Assembly (NCBI RefSeq): GCF_900496995.4
Contig: NC_044019.1
Location: 5,429,501 to 5,493,500, forward strand
From: Aquila chrysaetos chrysaetos
Taxonomy: Eukaryota; Chordata; Aves; Accipitriformes; Accipitridae
Reading direction: 5' to 3'
DNA: 64,000 nucleotides
Below the pieces are notes generated by a model that searched no databases, was not told the origin of the DNA, and saw nothing but the letters and a program-made list of their open reading frames with translations. Below are positions 1 to 11,691 of the stretch, piece after piece. Each line of letters begins with the position of its first letter. The first letter of the stretch is position 1. Position numbers and translations under genes: made by a program.

Positions 1-3000
1 ACGTTGGATCAGTTTGTGGGGACTAAAAACACTTTCTTTTTTATCTAAAATGCTCTCTTTTGGAACACTTTTTTGGTTTTGTATTTTTTCTCAGACTTTT
101 CTTTGTAAATATGTACATTTATCATTAATAAATGTTATTGCAAATCAGATTCTTCTTTCCACTGCTTATTAACAAAAAGGCTATATATGACCTGTGTTAA
201 CAACTACCTTGGACTAACCCTCAGTATTGCTTTCTCAAACCAGGAGCCATCAGACCCTAGCCATTACCAGCTGCATTCAGGGTGTTGGGTCTGCTGGGCA
301 CTCTCTGGTGTGGGTTTCGTGCCCCTGGGGAGAGGGGACGTGCAAGGCTACAGCCGTAAGCAATGCACGCTCTCAAACTGGCCAGAATAATTCAGCTGAG
401 GATTAAATCTGGCTTGGTTTAAGAAAGGCTTTGTTTGCAGAGGGGTCAGAAGGTTCAGCCCTCTACCAAATACTTAATGTAACACTAACGTGTTCTCCCT
501 CTTCACTTTTGAGACTGAATAATAGGAAAAACAGCTTGCAGAAAGTTGTCCCAAGAGCAGAAGCATCGCGGGTTCTGCGCAATGCAACTGCAAGAGCCTC
601 TGCCCTGCATGTTGTATTAATTTGAGGACAAAAATGCTCCTTTCTATTTTTGTAAGCAAAGAAACCATGTTCCCTAATTAACCACCGCCTTTCTGCTTGG
701 TAATACAATGCAAGCCTCTGGTTGGGTTTTAGCTGGTTGAAGCTGCCTGAAGTTGTGTCTAGAGGCTGTATCAAAAGTCAGTCTTAATTTTAACTCCCAA
801 CTTTTCTTCTGTGAGGTTATTTACTTCTGGTTAAACTGTTTGACTCATTCTGTGCAGTCACGAGTGATCACAGGAAAGCCAATCTGGCTGCGATGGAGTG
901 GCACAAGGCTTGTGCTGCTGCTCTCCCGGATGAGCCTGGCACCAGATCAGAGCTGTAACTTTATTTATGAAATGAAGCAAGTGAAATGCAGGAGCACAGA
1001 ATTTATGTCAGTTATAAACCCTGGTGGTATCCCTGCTCTTTTCACCTGCTGCTGCTACACTAAATCAGAGGCAGTTTTTGCAATGCCACTAGCAGCTTTT
1101 TCTCTGCAGAGGGAATTTGGAATAAGAAGCCCCTCATCCAAGAGTACCTGTCCCACAAAAGGGATGGGAAGGGGATCAGGGTGGATGGGGAGAGGAATCA
1201 TTGCTCAGCAACCTTATTTTAATAATTTAAGTATTGATTTTGAGGTTGTTTCATGTTGCCAAGTAGTTGATGCAGTGGACTGGAGGTGGCTGTTGTGTAT
1301 TGTGTAATATCCTGGGATTCTTATTCATGACAGCAATTTAATCTTTTTAAGCTTGTAGCATGCTGTGTATTTTATAGCCTTACTTTTAACTTTGGTCAAA
1401 TTCTCTTTTATCCTTCTGTTGTCTGACTAGGCTGGTCAGGATGTTGTGGTCAGATCAATGGCAATTAAAAAATCCATCCAAAAATGCAAATCCGTAGGTA
1501 ATGGCCATCATTTTCAAATGCCGGGGTTTGTTGCACAGCTTCTAAACTTTTTAACTTCTATCTTTAAGGCAAAGCAGTTCTATAAGGCATGGCAGGTACT
1601 GTAAAATAAGGATCTCTTGTTTTCTGCTTTATAATACTTTTTACCCAAGTGCTTTGACAGCTGTGAGATTGAGCATCATTTGATCTGGGAGTTCTCACTG
1701 GTGAGTGTGGTTTGCTGCAAAAGCAACATCATCTACTTGTGCATCTGTAGATGGTCACACCGAGCCTGTTAGCTTATGTGGATACTTGTTTGGGGATAAC
1801 CTAATAACACGCGCCAGCGTTAACGACTGCAGTGCCATACTGAACAAGAACGGGACTGGGAAGTACTAACTAGCTGGAATTTATAGCATTTCATATGGTG
1901 GCTGTAGGGAATTAGCATGCACTGTAATTTCATGGTTTTATCAATTTTTATCAAATGTCTTTGGTAACTGGCAGGTTGACATCATTTTAGCACTCCTTAA
2001 GTTTCCCGCAGGTTAGGAGTCTGGTTTGGGATGAAGATAATTGAATATTTCTGGACAGAGGCAGCAGCATGCCTACATGGGCTACACAAAACGGGTATCC
2101 ACTCTGGCAGCACAGGGCAGCTGGTTCGTACGAATATATCCTGATGCAAAATAGTAGGTTCTTGAAAAAATACAGGCAAACAAATTTATACAAAAACAAT
2201 TTTTAAGAAAAATAAATCCTCTTGGTTGCTGGTATCAGCCATGCAATTAAGCCTGTTATTAATTTATCCCCAGTCTGAATTATTGTGTGTCACTTTTTTC
2301 CACTGTAACGCTTAAATTAAGCTATATCCTCAGTATTTGTCAGCATCAGGTGCACAAAAATTTGTATTTAGCAGGGTAATGGTTTAGTCGCATTCATGTC
2401 TGGTTCGATTTGTTTCTTCTGGGGCACTGCATCATGTCCTGTATTTTCTTTACATTGCGTATGGCTTGTGCGAATAGTCTGCTTCATGTTTGATTTAGAC
2501 ATCCCTGGTTTGGTTTTGTGTCTCTGGAAATGAGTAGTTTGCAGCCCAGGCACTCCCAGGTTTCATGGGTCTCAAGGAGAGCTTGGAACTCTGCAAATCT
2601 GAGCCCTAAAAATAGGAATGCTTTTGCATTTGCAAATTAAAATAAATCTTGATAAGATCAGAATTTGTAACAGATGTTGAAATTCCTAGGGGTTTTTTGT
2701 TTTTCTTTTATAAAAAGATAATCTTTTCTAGCCTACATGCAAACTGTGTTTTTAAATATAGGTGCAAACATAGTTGTATTTAAAAAAAAAAGGTGTGTGT
2801 AAATAGATAATTTTATATAGAAACAAAAACAAATACCTTTCAATGAGTCTGTCTTCTTACTGGTAGAATAGGAAGGCAAGAAAAAAAAGTCCTTCTGATC
2901 AGTTGATCTTATCAGGATTTCATTCCGTTTTTATAGTTTGCATGTTTATTGCCGCACTTGGTTCTACTGACAAGCAATATATGTATGCCATAGGCTTCAT

Positions 3001-5679
3001 TTAAGCTTTTCCCTTCCTTTATGCTTTTACCATACAAGATACTTCCAAAATGCAAATTATTTTTTCTGTATATGAAAGGGAGCTGGGAAGTTGTTTTGAC
3101 TGTATACAAATGTTTGTCTCTGAAATAGATCTACGTTTGTGTAGCTGCTTAATCTGCTTTGTTTTATCTGTGATTCTTCGTCTTGGTCGAGTAGTGCCCC
3201 AGCTGGTATAAGGCAATCTTGCTCCTAAGGCATTTTCCATTAAACCCCAGAAGATGTGTCTTCTCAAGATCCCCTGATTAATTTGCAAGATTTAGCATAT
3301 ATAATTAAGGAAAGATTGGTATAGTGGCAGTATATAAATTCAGGTTTTAAAGCAAGATTAAGACATGGGCGTTCAAAGCTGATAACCTCTGTTCCTATTC
3401 TGTTTTGTGCAATATCGCAGTATAGTATCTTGTGTTGGGCAAAATGAGGGTAGGAGGTGGATATACCTTTGGAGGAGCACGTATGGAAGTGGGTTTTGAT
3501 CAGAAATAACACTTCCCTATGTGTGCGGTCTGACCTGATCACCACAGTGCTGATCGCTGTCCCTTCATTCCTATTAAATGCATTTTCCTAAGCAGTATCC
3601 CAAGAACTTAAGAGAAGCCCAAGAGGCTGGAAATCCTAATGGAGAGAAATCTTATAGGTAATCTATCTGCAACATAAAGAAGCAGGGAACGGAAAAATAC
3701 CCAGGAGGAGTGGTGGAAGAGTCATTTCTTGAAATGATACTAAAATAAGCATCTATTTGTTCCTACATAAGGCAGCTCCTGTTCTTAACATACTGTTGAA
3801 CTGTGCCATTAGATGAGGTCAAGCAGGGTGAAAGCCTCTGGAGTACAGAAAATGCATTGTACCGGATAACCCACAGGGTTCAGACCTCACCTTTTAAGCA
3901 CAAGTTACAGTTTTTTGGTTGCCCAGAGAATCTTCGTAATAGAAAGTGAGGCAACAGTTTCTGTTCATCTTAATACCACCACCAAAACTAGAATAACAGT
4001 TGACAAAATGGACTTGCCATGCTTTTATGAAAATTTAATCACTGTTTTTGGACGAACAGATATGTGGCTATTTTTATACAAAGTTACCAGAAATCAACCG
4101 TGAGGTTAATTATTGAGAAGAAATAGCAGCATCCCTCTGGGTTTTTTCCCTCCTTGTTCCCTGATGCTGGATGATGCAACAGCTTTGATATGTGTAAAAT
4201 TGTAGGTGCCCGTAACTGCTTATTCTGCCCTTCCTTGAAGGCAACTTTCTATATATGTCAATAATGAGAAACACAACTTCTAGCACAGGGCAGGACTGTA
4301 GCCGTCATTTACTGCTGGTGACTGAAATGCTGCTTCTCTGTGCATATGAAATATTCATCACTCGGGCATTTGGGCAAACAACTGATTTTTGCTAAAGCTT
4401 TCTGTCTTGTTCATGTTTTAACTCTTTTCTTCTCTTCTATCACTGTTGCTTCCCTCCTGGCTAGAGGGCTCCCAGAGATGTGAGAAGACCTAGTTGAGAC
4501 CTTGCTAACGAGCTGAACGGAGAGCAGAATAGCACCAGCCTTAGTTAAACCCTCTGGCTTGGCACGCTCTTCCCAAATATCTCAGGTGCTCTAGACATGC
4601 TTGCTTGCTTCTCGGAGGGCTGAGTTGCTTCATTACGTGTCTTCTCTGGGGTGCACCATCACAAATGCCAATTATGTTCCACCTTCGGGAGGTTTAGCTA
4701 CCGCAAAGGTTTCTGTGCGCCAACTGCTTTTGGGATCAAGTATGTTACAAATATTTCGATAGTCCTGAATAAATGGGCAAATGCAGCTTGTTGAGCAGTC
4801 AACTGAACCGCATGCTTGGTGGCGATGGGATCAGCACACACTGGTGTGAACATCTGGCTTTCCAGCTTAAAGCTGCATTTCCTTATTCCTCAGCTGAAAA
4901 GTTTTGTGCTAAGTTAATTGAATCGGTTTGTCTCAAAGAAACAGTAAAAGTTCCTTCAGATGACCACACTGCATCGCCAGTTCAGGAGCCTCTTGGTAAT
5001 TGAAGCAGTTGATTTCAATACTAACTTGTAGGTATTCTTACAATAATTGTACCAATGCCATAATGACAAGTCTGTGTTAGTTATCCCAGAGACTGCAACA
5101 GCAGCGAGGGTGCTCAGAGGTGTGAGCGTTCCCAGGGGCAAAGAAAAGAGCAAGGCGCAGGCTCTGTGTATTGTCGTGCACACTAATTCTGGGCTTATTT
5201 TCTTCACCTCCATGTGCAAATTAAAACACAGTATAAAATATTTCAAGGAGTTAAAAGCAGAATTGGGGTGTGGTTTTGGTGTAGTCAGTGGGTTTTGTGG
5301 CACATGTGAATTTTGGATGTGCACGAGTCCCCACTTGCTACACTGAAATTATTCCTGTTTCCAAACTGGGCAAAAAGTGCTTAGTGGTGGCTCTTCCTTT
5401 AGGTGCAGAGAGTTGTTTTAATATTAATGTCTTAAACTTTAGGAGAGCGGATTATTAATTTACCAGGAAAGCCGTGTCAGTAAATGCACTGGATACATCG
5501 CATAGCACAAAGGTTTTCAAGTGTGCAAACCCACTGCTGTTGCATGCGTTACTGGAGATGTGATGTATTGTAAGAAACCGATGTTTTGCCTTTATGCTTC
5601 ATGACCTCCTGTTCTCCCTAACGCTCTCTTTCTCTCTCTCTCTCTCTCTGGCCTTTTTTGTGTATTCGTTTCTTTTTAG
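1..5679 (+). other. EPB41: EPB41 intron (left part of window)
   Basis: AT-rich sequence upstream of the first EPB41 exon candidate. I looked for the preceding 4.1R coding segments (the spectrin-actin-binding region and the linker just before the C-terminal domain) and saw no stretch encoding them, so they probably lie left of the window. Short open frames here have no splice context or recognisable protein. An AATAAA at 127-132 and another near 4768 are isolated and not supported as gene ends. Confidence 0.6.
5623..5649 (+). repeat. CT-rich polypyrimidine tract before cassette exon
   Basis: A (CT)n run sits about 30-57 bases upstream of the acceptor at 5678-5679. It is followed by two further T-rich blocks and TTTTTAG. 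Together they make an unusually long pyrimidine tract, which supports a real acceptor. Such CU-rich tracts are classical PTB-type binding sites, so regulated splicing is plausible but inferred. Confidence 0.75.
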
Positions 5680-6129
5680 AAAATGAGTGACTTTCTCTCC
5701 AGAGAGGATGTGGCTGCAGTGCCAGAGAGGAGCAGTGCTAACACTGGCTTTGCATGCGAGGGCTCAAAGCAGTCAGTAGCTTTTAGTGAGACCCCAGTGC
5801 CACCCGCCTCAGAGCCTTCTCCCGGCCATGACTTTGCTGCTTCCTCCCTAAGCAGCGAGGAGGAGGAGGAGGAGGCGGCTCCCAGCCTCCCCGCGAGCGA
5901 GGAGGACCTGAGATGTGGAAAGGGGGTTTGTGCGGATGCGGAGAAGGACTCGGAGCTCTTTGAGCTGGAGCCCCCCGCCAGCCCTGCCGCACCTCCCTGG
6001 CAGCCCTGGGGAGGAGAGGAGGAGGTGGCAGAGGATGGCGAAGACAGATTTGCCTTTAGAAAGCTAAATGGCGAGTGTCACGACTCAGATGTTAATAACG
6101 GGCTGCCCGCAGTCATTCGCTGCTTCCAG
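5680..6129 (+). CDS. EPB41: EPB41 candidate large alternative (cassette) exon, acidic 150-residue segment
   Basis: Open reading segment of exactly 450 bases (150 codons), phase 0 at both ends. It sits between a strong acceptor (long pyrimidine tract, TTTTTAG) and a donor CAG|GTAGTG at 6130. The next exon also begins in phase 0, so including or skipping this one keeps the 4.1R frame. The peptide is Ser/Pro/Glu rich, with a six-Glu run after SLSS near residue 60, further acidic patches, and a less acidic end (RFAFRKLNG, then LPAVIRCFQ). It is GC-rich compared with the flanking intron. Family knowledge: 4.1 genes carry variable, often large, alternatively spliced exons between the spectrin-actin-binding region and the C-terminal domain. 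I do not recognise this sequence in standard human 4.1R. If the donor is not used, the frame stops at 6268-6270, which would be an alternative 3' end. The internal ATG at 5683 could suggest a first exon, but the acceptor argues against that. Confidence 0.6.
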
Positions 6130-7360
6130 GTAGTGAGCCCCAGCGCCTGCTCCCCCACACCCCCCCGGCTGGCTTTGGAGTGGGACCCCAAACACTGCAG
6201 CAAGCAGATGCCACGGACCCAGAGAGGAGTTGTGTTTGCTTGGCTTGGACTCATGCTTGGAGCTAATTAGCCAGTTAATCTCCCGCAGTCAGTGCACACA
6301 AGCCCCTCTCAATTTATCTTTGCATTAAATACGAGCCCCGCTCGATTTATCTTTGCATTAATACAATTGCCGCAGCGCAACGCCCTTTGCCTTTCTTTGA
6401 TCAAAGCATCTTGTGCGTCCCCCAAAAGGGAAATATTTAGGCTCCAAAGGCATGTAATTTTAGTTCTGTAAGGTTTTTGCCGTCTCCTGCTGTACTGGAG
6501 GCTGAGCCTTAGCGCAGCAGAGCAAATTTGAAGCGCTGTCAAATGTGCTTTTACATTGTGAACGTGGGCTTTGATATCCCCTTTCTGCTCCCCACCGTGG
6601 GAGATATTTTTGCCTGCTTCAGTGTTGATATTAATTGCTTATGGTCAAATAGACGTCCACTTCCCTTGCTAACAATCACGGTGGCATCTGCCAGGTTTGG
6701 GTCGGTGAGCAGAAATCGAGCCCTCTGGGAAAACACTGTGGGTCTGAACTAACTCTTGTCTTCCTCTGGATACTTACCAGGTGGTGGAACAACTGATTTC
6801 TCTTCCCCCCCATTTCTCTTTCAAGATGTCATGTTTCTGTTTTGTCTGACATTGATTTAATAAAAGTTAAAGACCTAGGATCTGATGAGGATTTTTAATA
6901 ATGGAGTGTTTCACTTGCAGTCAGTATAAAGCTTCTCAGCTGTGATAAGTCTTTATTTGCCCAGGGTTTCTACTAATCTTGACATTGTCATCAGTAGATG
7001 AGGGTCATCTTTTACTGGCAGCTGGCAATGAGCTTCTAGTAATTAGAAAGTTAATAATCAGCGCAGACAGTTTCTTCGTGGTATTGTGACACACCGGTTA
7101 AATCCTTAATGCCTCGCGTGGGCTGAGGCATGGTGTTGGGGTAGGTCCAGAGGATTTTTCTGTCTGTTTAATCCTCACGCATGTTCTCTGCCCTCTGAGC
7201 AGTGTGTGTCGTACCAGAGGCCTAAACCCAAAGATTTCCAGGCTGACCTTGGTTCCCACAGTGCTTTTATCAGATCAGTGTCAGAACTTTTGCCAGCAGC
7301 ATGGTCACGTGGAAATGCTAACTGGGTCTTTACGGAGATGTTTTTAACCCTGTCTCATAG
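6130..7360 (+). other. EPB41: EPB41 intron
   Basis: Intron between the cassette exon and the first C-terminal-domain exon. It holds a 33-base tandem duplication at 6301-6364. I see no other supported element. Its 3' end is a normal acceptor, TCTCATAG at 7353-7360. Confidence 0.7.
6301..6364 (+). repeat. Two-copy 33-bp tandem duplication
   Basis: Copies at 6301-6332 and 6334-6364 share the pattern AGCCCC-CTC-ATTTATCTTTGCATTAA with a few substitutions. The unit contains an ATTTGCAT-like octamer on the reverse strand (ATGCAAAGATAAAT). Confidence 0.85.
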
Positions 7361-7489
7361 CCACCGCTAGTGAAGACACAGACGGTCACCATCTCCGATG
7401 TGTCCAGTGCCGTCAAAAGCGAAATTCCCACGAAAGAAGTCCCCATTGTCCACACGGAGACGAAGACCATCACCTATGAAGCTGCACAG
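7361..7489 (+). CDS. EPB41: EPB41 exon, start of C-terminal domain (PPLVKTQ...)
   Basis: A 129-base exon (43 codons, phase 0 to 0) between acceptor CTCATAG and donor CAG|GTAAGG. It encodes PPLVKTQTVTISD..., then KSEIPTK, PIVHTETKTITYEAAQ. I recognise this from memory as the start of the conserved C-terminal domain of protein 4.1R. Only a few residues differ from the human protein (VSS for the human NAN segment, and KEV for KDV). The domain is found only in 4.1 proteins. In 4.1R it binds partners such as NuMA and other scaffold or membrane proteins and sits at the membrane skeleton. The PPLVKTQ start and TYEAAQ end favour 4.1R over the paralogues 4.1N, 4.1G and 4.1B. Confidence 0.96.
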
Positions 7490-9188
7490 GTAAGGTGTGT
7501 TCTAATTAATTTTCCAGGGGCTTAATTAACCTCAAGTAAGCGTTTTGTTGCCAGATCGTCCAAATGAAACAGCAGCACCTGCTTTTCTCCAAGCACCTGA
7601 GTCACAGCACAGACGTCAACCGATGCTGTGGATGCTATTTCCAGGTGCAGCTGGTGTTTTTAGAGCAGCAGTGTTTTTACTATCCCTGAAGAGTAATATT
7701 TTTTTCAAGATGTGTGTGCAAACAGAAATTATCTTCACCTGCTGGTGGCTTCAGAATGTGGATTTGACTGTGTGGAGTTAACCCGAGTTGGCCTTTTTTC
7801 TGCAAGATATGCCTTGTCTTGTTTTCTCCAGCTCTCCTGGCTGTTTATGCTCTTCAGAACTTGGTATATAAATGATTCGATTGTCCTTTAGGTTTCAACC
7901 CTGAAACAGGTGTGGAGAACCAAAAGTTTTGTATAAAATGCAACCAGAGTGGGTATCTGGTGATTGGAAACTAGAAATGTTAGTGGAGCGATACCGACAT
8001 ATGCAGGTATGGTTTCATTGCTGAGGTTAAAATTAATCCTCAATCTAAAATAGGTTTTATTTGTGTATTTGAGAATTTGGAGCCTTTGTTAGCTTTGGGT
8101 TTGTTGTAACTGTGGTTCTTAGAAGCAGCCCATGCTCTGCTGTTGGAGTGCAATGACTGTGGGATGTAGGTTCGGGTATGGGTAGCCCATGGACTACACT
8201 TGTATAATTTGGGATTCCCAAGGAATCCCGTGGCTGCTCAGCATCCTCCCTGATTGCTGGAGTAGAGGACGCATTCAGACATGCCCACACTGGGCGGTGG
8301 TGAGCATTGCCGTGTTTCACAGCGAGCGAGTAGATGAACAGAGCAGTTCTGCTCCGGTTACTGCTGTTACTGTTTCTAATTGGGAAATGAAAAGGAAAAG
8401 TGTTGTGACGTGCCGTGAGATTTCTCCCAGTCTGTGGAAAATGGTCCCACCTTGTGGTAATTCCAGATATCGTCCCACCGCCGTGCTGGGGATGCTGCCC
8501 AGCATTCGTGTGTGGTACACCGTAAGGGAGACGTGGCCGGGATGAGATAGCAAGGATGACTTATTTTAGGTTTTTTAGCAGACCTTGAAAAGTCGAGTCG
8601 TGCAGGACGGGAACCATGTAACCAGCTGTAAAATAAGTTGTTCCTAGTTCAGCAGGTATCTGGACTTTGCTTCTGCAGAGTTTAAAGCAAGTGATGTGCA
8701 AGGTGGTGTCAGGAGGGAGGAAAGGTAGCAAGTACCTTCTGAATCAGATTGTGCTCTCTGGCTTTGTGAACCTCCGTGGATCCAGGCAGGTGTAATTCAG
8801 GATAGGTGTCTGCTTTGGTCTCCCTTCGTGGTCCAAAGCATGCAGCTTGGCATGGAGGAGCATGACCGGCATTGCAGTGTACCCAGATTTGGGTATATCC
8901 CAGCCCACTTGGTCTGAGGAGTGTCATAGGTCCCGCCTGGGTGATTTTGTGGATCCCTGCATTTCCAGCCTTAGAGTCCGGGGGCTTTGTGCTGAGCCTT
9001 CAGAGACCTGCGAAGTCCTTGTGCAGCTGGGCGCAGCTCAGCCGGCTGCAGATCACCTCACTCTGTCCCACGGTCCATGACGGAGAGGAGTTTCTGTCCT
9101 CGGATTTCATCCTGCCCTGTTGATGTGGAGCCCCTGCTTCTGTCCACGCTGCCCACAGAGACTGATGGCCTGTTCTTCTATCCCACAG
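7490..9188 (+). other. EPB41: EPB41 intron
   Basis: Starts GTAAGG and ends CCCACAG. I see only ordinary single-copy sequence. Small open frames here have no support. Confidence 0.85.
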
Positions 9189-9290
9189 ACAGATGGTGGC
9201 AATGGAGATTTAGACCCTGGCATCCTGCTGACTGCTCAGACCATCACTTCGGAAACCACCAGCAGCACCACCACCACACAGATCACGAAG
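9189..9290 (+). CDS. EPB41: EPB41 exon, middle of C-terminal domain (TDGGNGDLDPG...)
   Basis: A 102-base exon (34 codons, phase 0 to 0) between CCCACAG and donor AAG|GTAACA. It encodes TDGGNGDLDPGILLTAQTIT, then SETTSSTTTTQITK. The LTAQTITSET core and the Thr-rich run are hallmarks of the 4.1 C-terminal domain. Human 4.1R reads TDDNSGDLDPGVLLTAQ at the same place (from memory), so the divergence lies in the first few residues. Confidence 0.96.
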
Positions 9291-9731
9291 GTAACACCAC
9301 AGGAACATGATACAACAACAACAACAACAACAACTAAAACAATAACATGATAGAGAGACGGGCAGAGCTGAATAATAGAAAAAATAGCTTTTGAAAGTTC
9401 CTGTCAAAAAATGTGATTAATACCTGAAACAAAGCACAAGGGTCCCAGGTTTGCCTGTGCTGAATTAAGACTGTAGATTATGCATTAATTGCAGTACAGT
9501 CTGTGGACATGGACTGCGAGTCAAAGCTCTTCCCTGGTTCAGTTATAAGAAAAGGAATATTTGACATTTTTTGTTTGAGCAGTGGCAGTTTTCCCCCATG
9601 ATTCTGATGCTGTGGTACGACAGCAGTATTTGGTAACGCTATTTTTGATACTGTCTTTAGACAGGCAGCCCCAGCGCACTCAAATTCCTTTTCACTTCTA
9701 GACTAACAGTAGTTTTTCCCTTTTGTACTAG
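9291..9731 (+). other. EPB41: EPB41 intron with (ACA)n microsatellite
   Basis: Short intron, donor GTAACA and acceptor GTACTAG. It holds an (ACA)n run at 9312-9334 just inside the donor and nothing else that I can support. Confidence 0.85.
9312..9334 (+). repeat. (ACA)n trinucleotide repeat
   Basis: About seven uninterrupted ACA units, 22 bases downstream of the exon donor. Confidence 0.95.
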
Positions 9732-9812
9732 ACTGTAAAAGGTGGCATTTCAGAGACGCGGATTGAAAAAAGGATTGTCATCACAGGAGATGCAGATGTA
9801 GACCACGACCAG
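9732..9812 (+). CDS. EPB41: EPB41 exon, C-terminal domain ([14 protein letters not shown]...)
   Basis: An 81-base exon (27 codons, phase 0 to 0) between TTGTACTAG and donor CAG|GTAGGA. It encodes [20 protein letters not shown] followed by ADVDHDQ. This is the most conserved block of the 4.1 family. Human 4.1R differs only at one position (ADIDHDQ, from memory). Confidence 0.97.
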
Positions 9813-10674
9813 GTAGGAGCTTGGATGCAGTCCAAAAGAGCTTCTCAGAGCTGGCACGACTAGACAGGCTGCCCTTCCGAAGACAACTTAACCAGAAAAC
9901 AACCTAGGGAAATTTTACTGGGGTAGAAATAAAACTTTAAAACTGATTTCAATAAATAAATTCCTCTTTGACAGCAGGCAGCTGTATAGCTGGGCCAGCA
10001 AAGCTTAATTCTGCTCTGAAACTGGTGTTGGCAGCAAAGTTTTGATTCCAGAACTGTTTTGGACAAATGCAATTTAAAAAAAAAAAAAATCCACAAAAAT
10101 GTGAAATAAAAGTTTTACTTGGCATCTGGATGATCTGCATTAATTTTATCTGAAGTGCTATTGCTACTGTATAGTGCCAGAAGTCATTTCATAGCACTCA
10201 GCACCTGCATTAAATCTCACTGGCTTTATAGGAAACCTTTCTGATGAGTCAGCCTCATTGGCCTCTAGTGTGTGTTGGAAGTGATGATTTCGTCATCAGA
10301 GAATTATACTTTGAATTTAATTTTAGTTGCAAGTATCACGGGGCTGGAGAATATTCATACAACAAGAACTAGTTTATTAATTCCAAAAGAAAATGTCTGA
10401 GAAGATATCTGAAATGTGCTCATCACACTTGCTGGAAGAATAAACGCGGTTTGCTTAATTGCTCTCATCCATCTTCTACCATGGGGCAGTGGAGAGATGT
10501 AGTGTATTCTTAGAAAACAGCTTTTCCTTTCAGAAAAAAACCTAATACCACCAAAAGTCACCAAACTGTGCAGCTGAAGTGGAATCACTTTTCTTTTTCT
10601 CTCCCCAGAGTTAGAAAGTCTCATATCCCCCTGAGGACCCTCGGTGGCATGCTCTGAAATGTGGTCTCTTTCAG
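9813..10674 (+). other. EPB41: EPB41 intron
   Basis: Starts GTAGGA and ends CTCTTTCAG. It contains an A-run at about 10077-10089 and is otherwise ordinary single-copy sequence. Confidence 0.85.
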
Positions 10675-10773
10675 GTTCTAGCGCAGGCGATAAAGGCAGC
10701 AAAGGAGCAGCACCCGGACATGTCGGTGACCAAAGTGGTTGTGCACCAGGAGACCGAGATCGCAGAGGAGTAG
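10675..10773 (+). CDS. EPB41: EPB41 last coding segment and stop codon
   Basis: Encodes VLAQAIKAAKEQHPDM, SVTKVVVHQETEIAEE and a TAG stop at 10771-10773 (32 residues plus stop). Human 4.1R ends VVHQETEIADE (from memory), so the last difference is Asp to Glu. The paralogue 4.1N ends differently, which supports the EPB41 call. The exon continues nine bases past the stop to 10782, where a strong donor GTAAGT begins. That junction is too close to the stop to trigger nonsense-mediated decay. Confidence 0.96.
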   Translation, partial: VLAQAIKAAKEQHPDMSVTKVVVHQETEIAEE

Positions 10774-10782
10774 CGAGGCTGT

Positions 10783-11691
10783 GTAAGTAGGGAGACCATG
10801 TACAAGTGAGTGACGGGTGCTGCTTTCCCCCCAGGGCGGGGGGCTTGATCTCTCTGCAAGCGAGGTTTGGCTAAATATGGTCAAAGTTTAAGTAAAATTA
10901 TTATTGTTGGCTGATGATGAGTCCTGCTCAGGCTGTTCCTATTAAATCATTTAAGGCTGATGAAGCAGTCACAAATACAGACTAATCCTGCTGTGGAAGT
11001 GAGCCAAAATTGTCTAAAAGACGCTTTGTGGCTCCTGCGATGAGGCTGTTTTGCCTTACCAAACACCTCCGATGCACCTGAAGCACACTGACCTATAGGT
11101 TTCACACAGGCCCCCGCCTGTGTCAGTACCTGAGCTGAACCTCGTGCTCCTGACTTGCCTGGAAAGATCCCTTTTCTGCAGTCTTGATGGTTTTGGGAAA
11201 GAGCTGCTTGAGGAATCCAGCTCTGCCTGTACATCAGTGCTGTAAAGCCCATCCTGATGCCTGTGATGATGGTGTTGCTTAAGTCTGTGCCATCCGCTGC
11301 CCTGCGTGTGTCCTGCCTCATCCCAACAAACCTGGTACTTGTTGAGATTTGGGAGGTGGAACAAGAAGAAGTTAGGCAAGAGGAGACACAGCATGGTTAA
11401 ACAGACATTGTGGTGGAGCTTTTTATCTCTCCAAACCTAAATAAAAATGGGACAGGTTTCCTAAGGGTTCCTGGACTTGCAACTTTTAAAATATGGTCCT
11501 TCAGGGATGGGAGCAGGGCGTTGTTTGTGCCAGGTGCCCGGTGGTGGCTCTGAGCCTGAATTCACACCTACCATTGATGGTAACTCATCTTCCGATTTCA
11601 GTTCTCTGACAGCTTCAGGGAAGCAGGTTCCTCTCTTTCCCAGAAAGATGGCTGTTAGTAGCCGTGACTTACCATGTTTCTCTCTTTCTAG
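10783..11691 (+). other. EPB41: EPB41 intron within the 3'UTR
   Basis: Starts GTAAGT just after the stop codon and ends at an excellent acceptor (TTTCTCTCTTTCTAG, last base 11691). An alternative GT two bases upstream (10781) is possible but matches the donor consensus less well. No coding sequence is seen. Confidence 0.75.

Noticed and set aside
127-132. AATAAA as a gene end at the left edge
   Set aside because: No coding sequence or other 3'-end evidence beside it. More simply part of an EPB41 intron.
10355-11394. Minus-strand open frames overlapping the last EPB41 coding exon and the 3'UTR intron
   Set aside because: Shadows of the EPB41 exon and intron, with no independent support.
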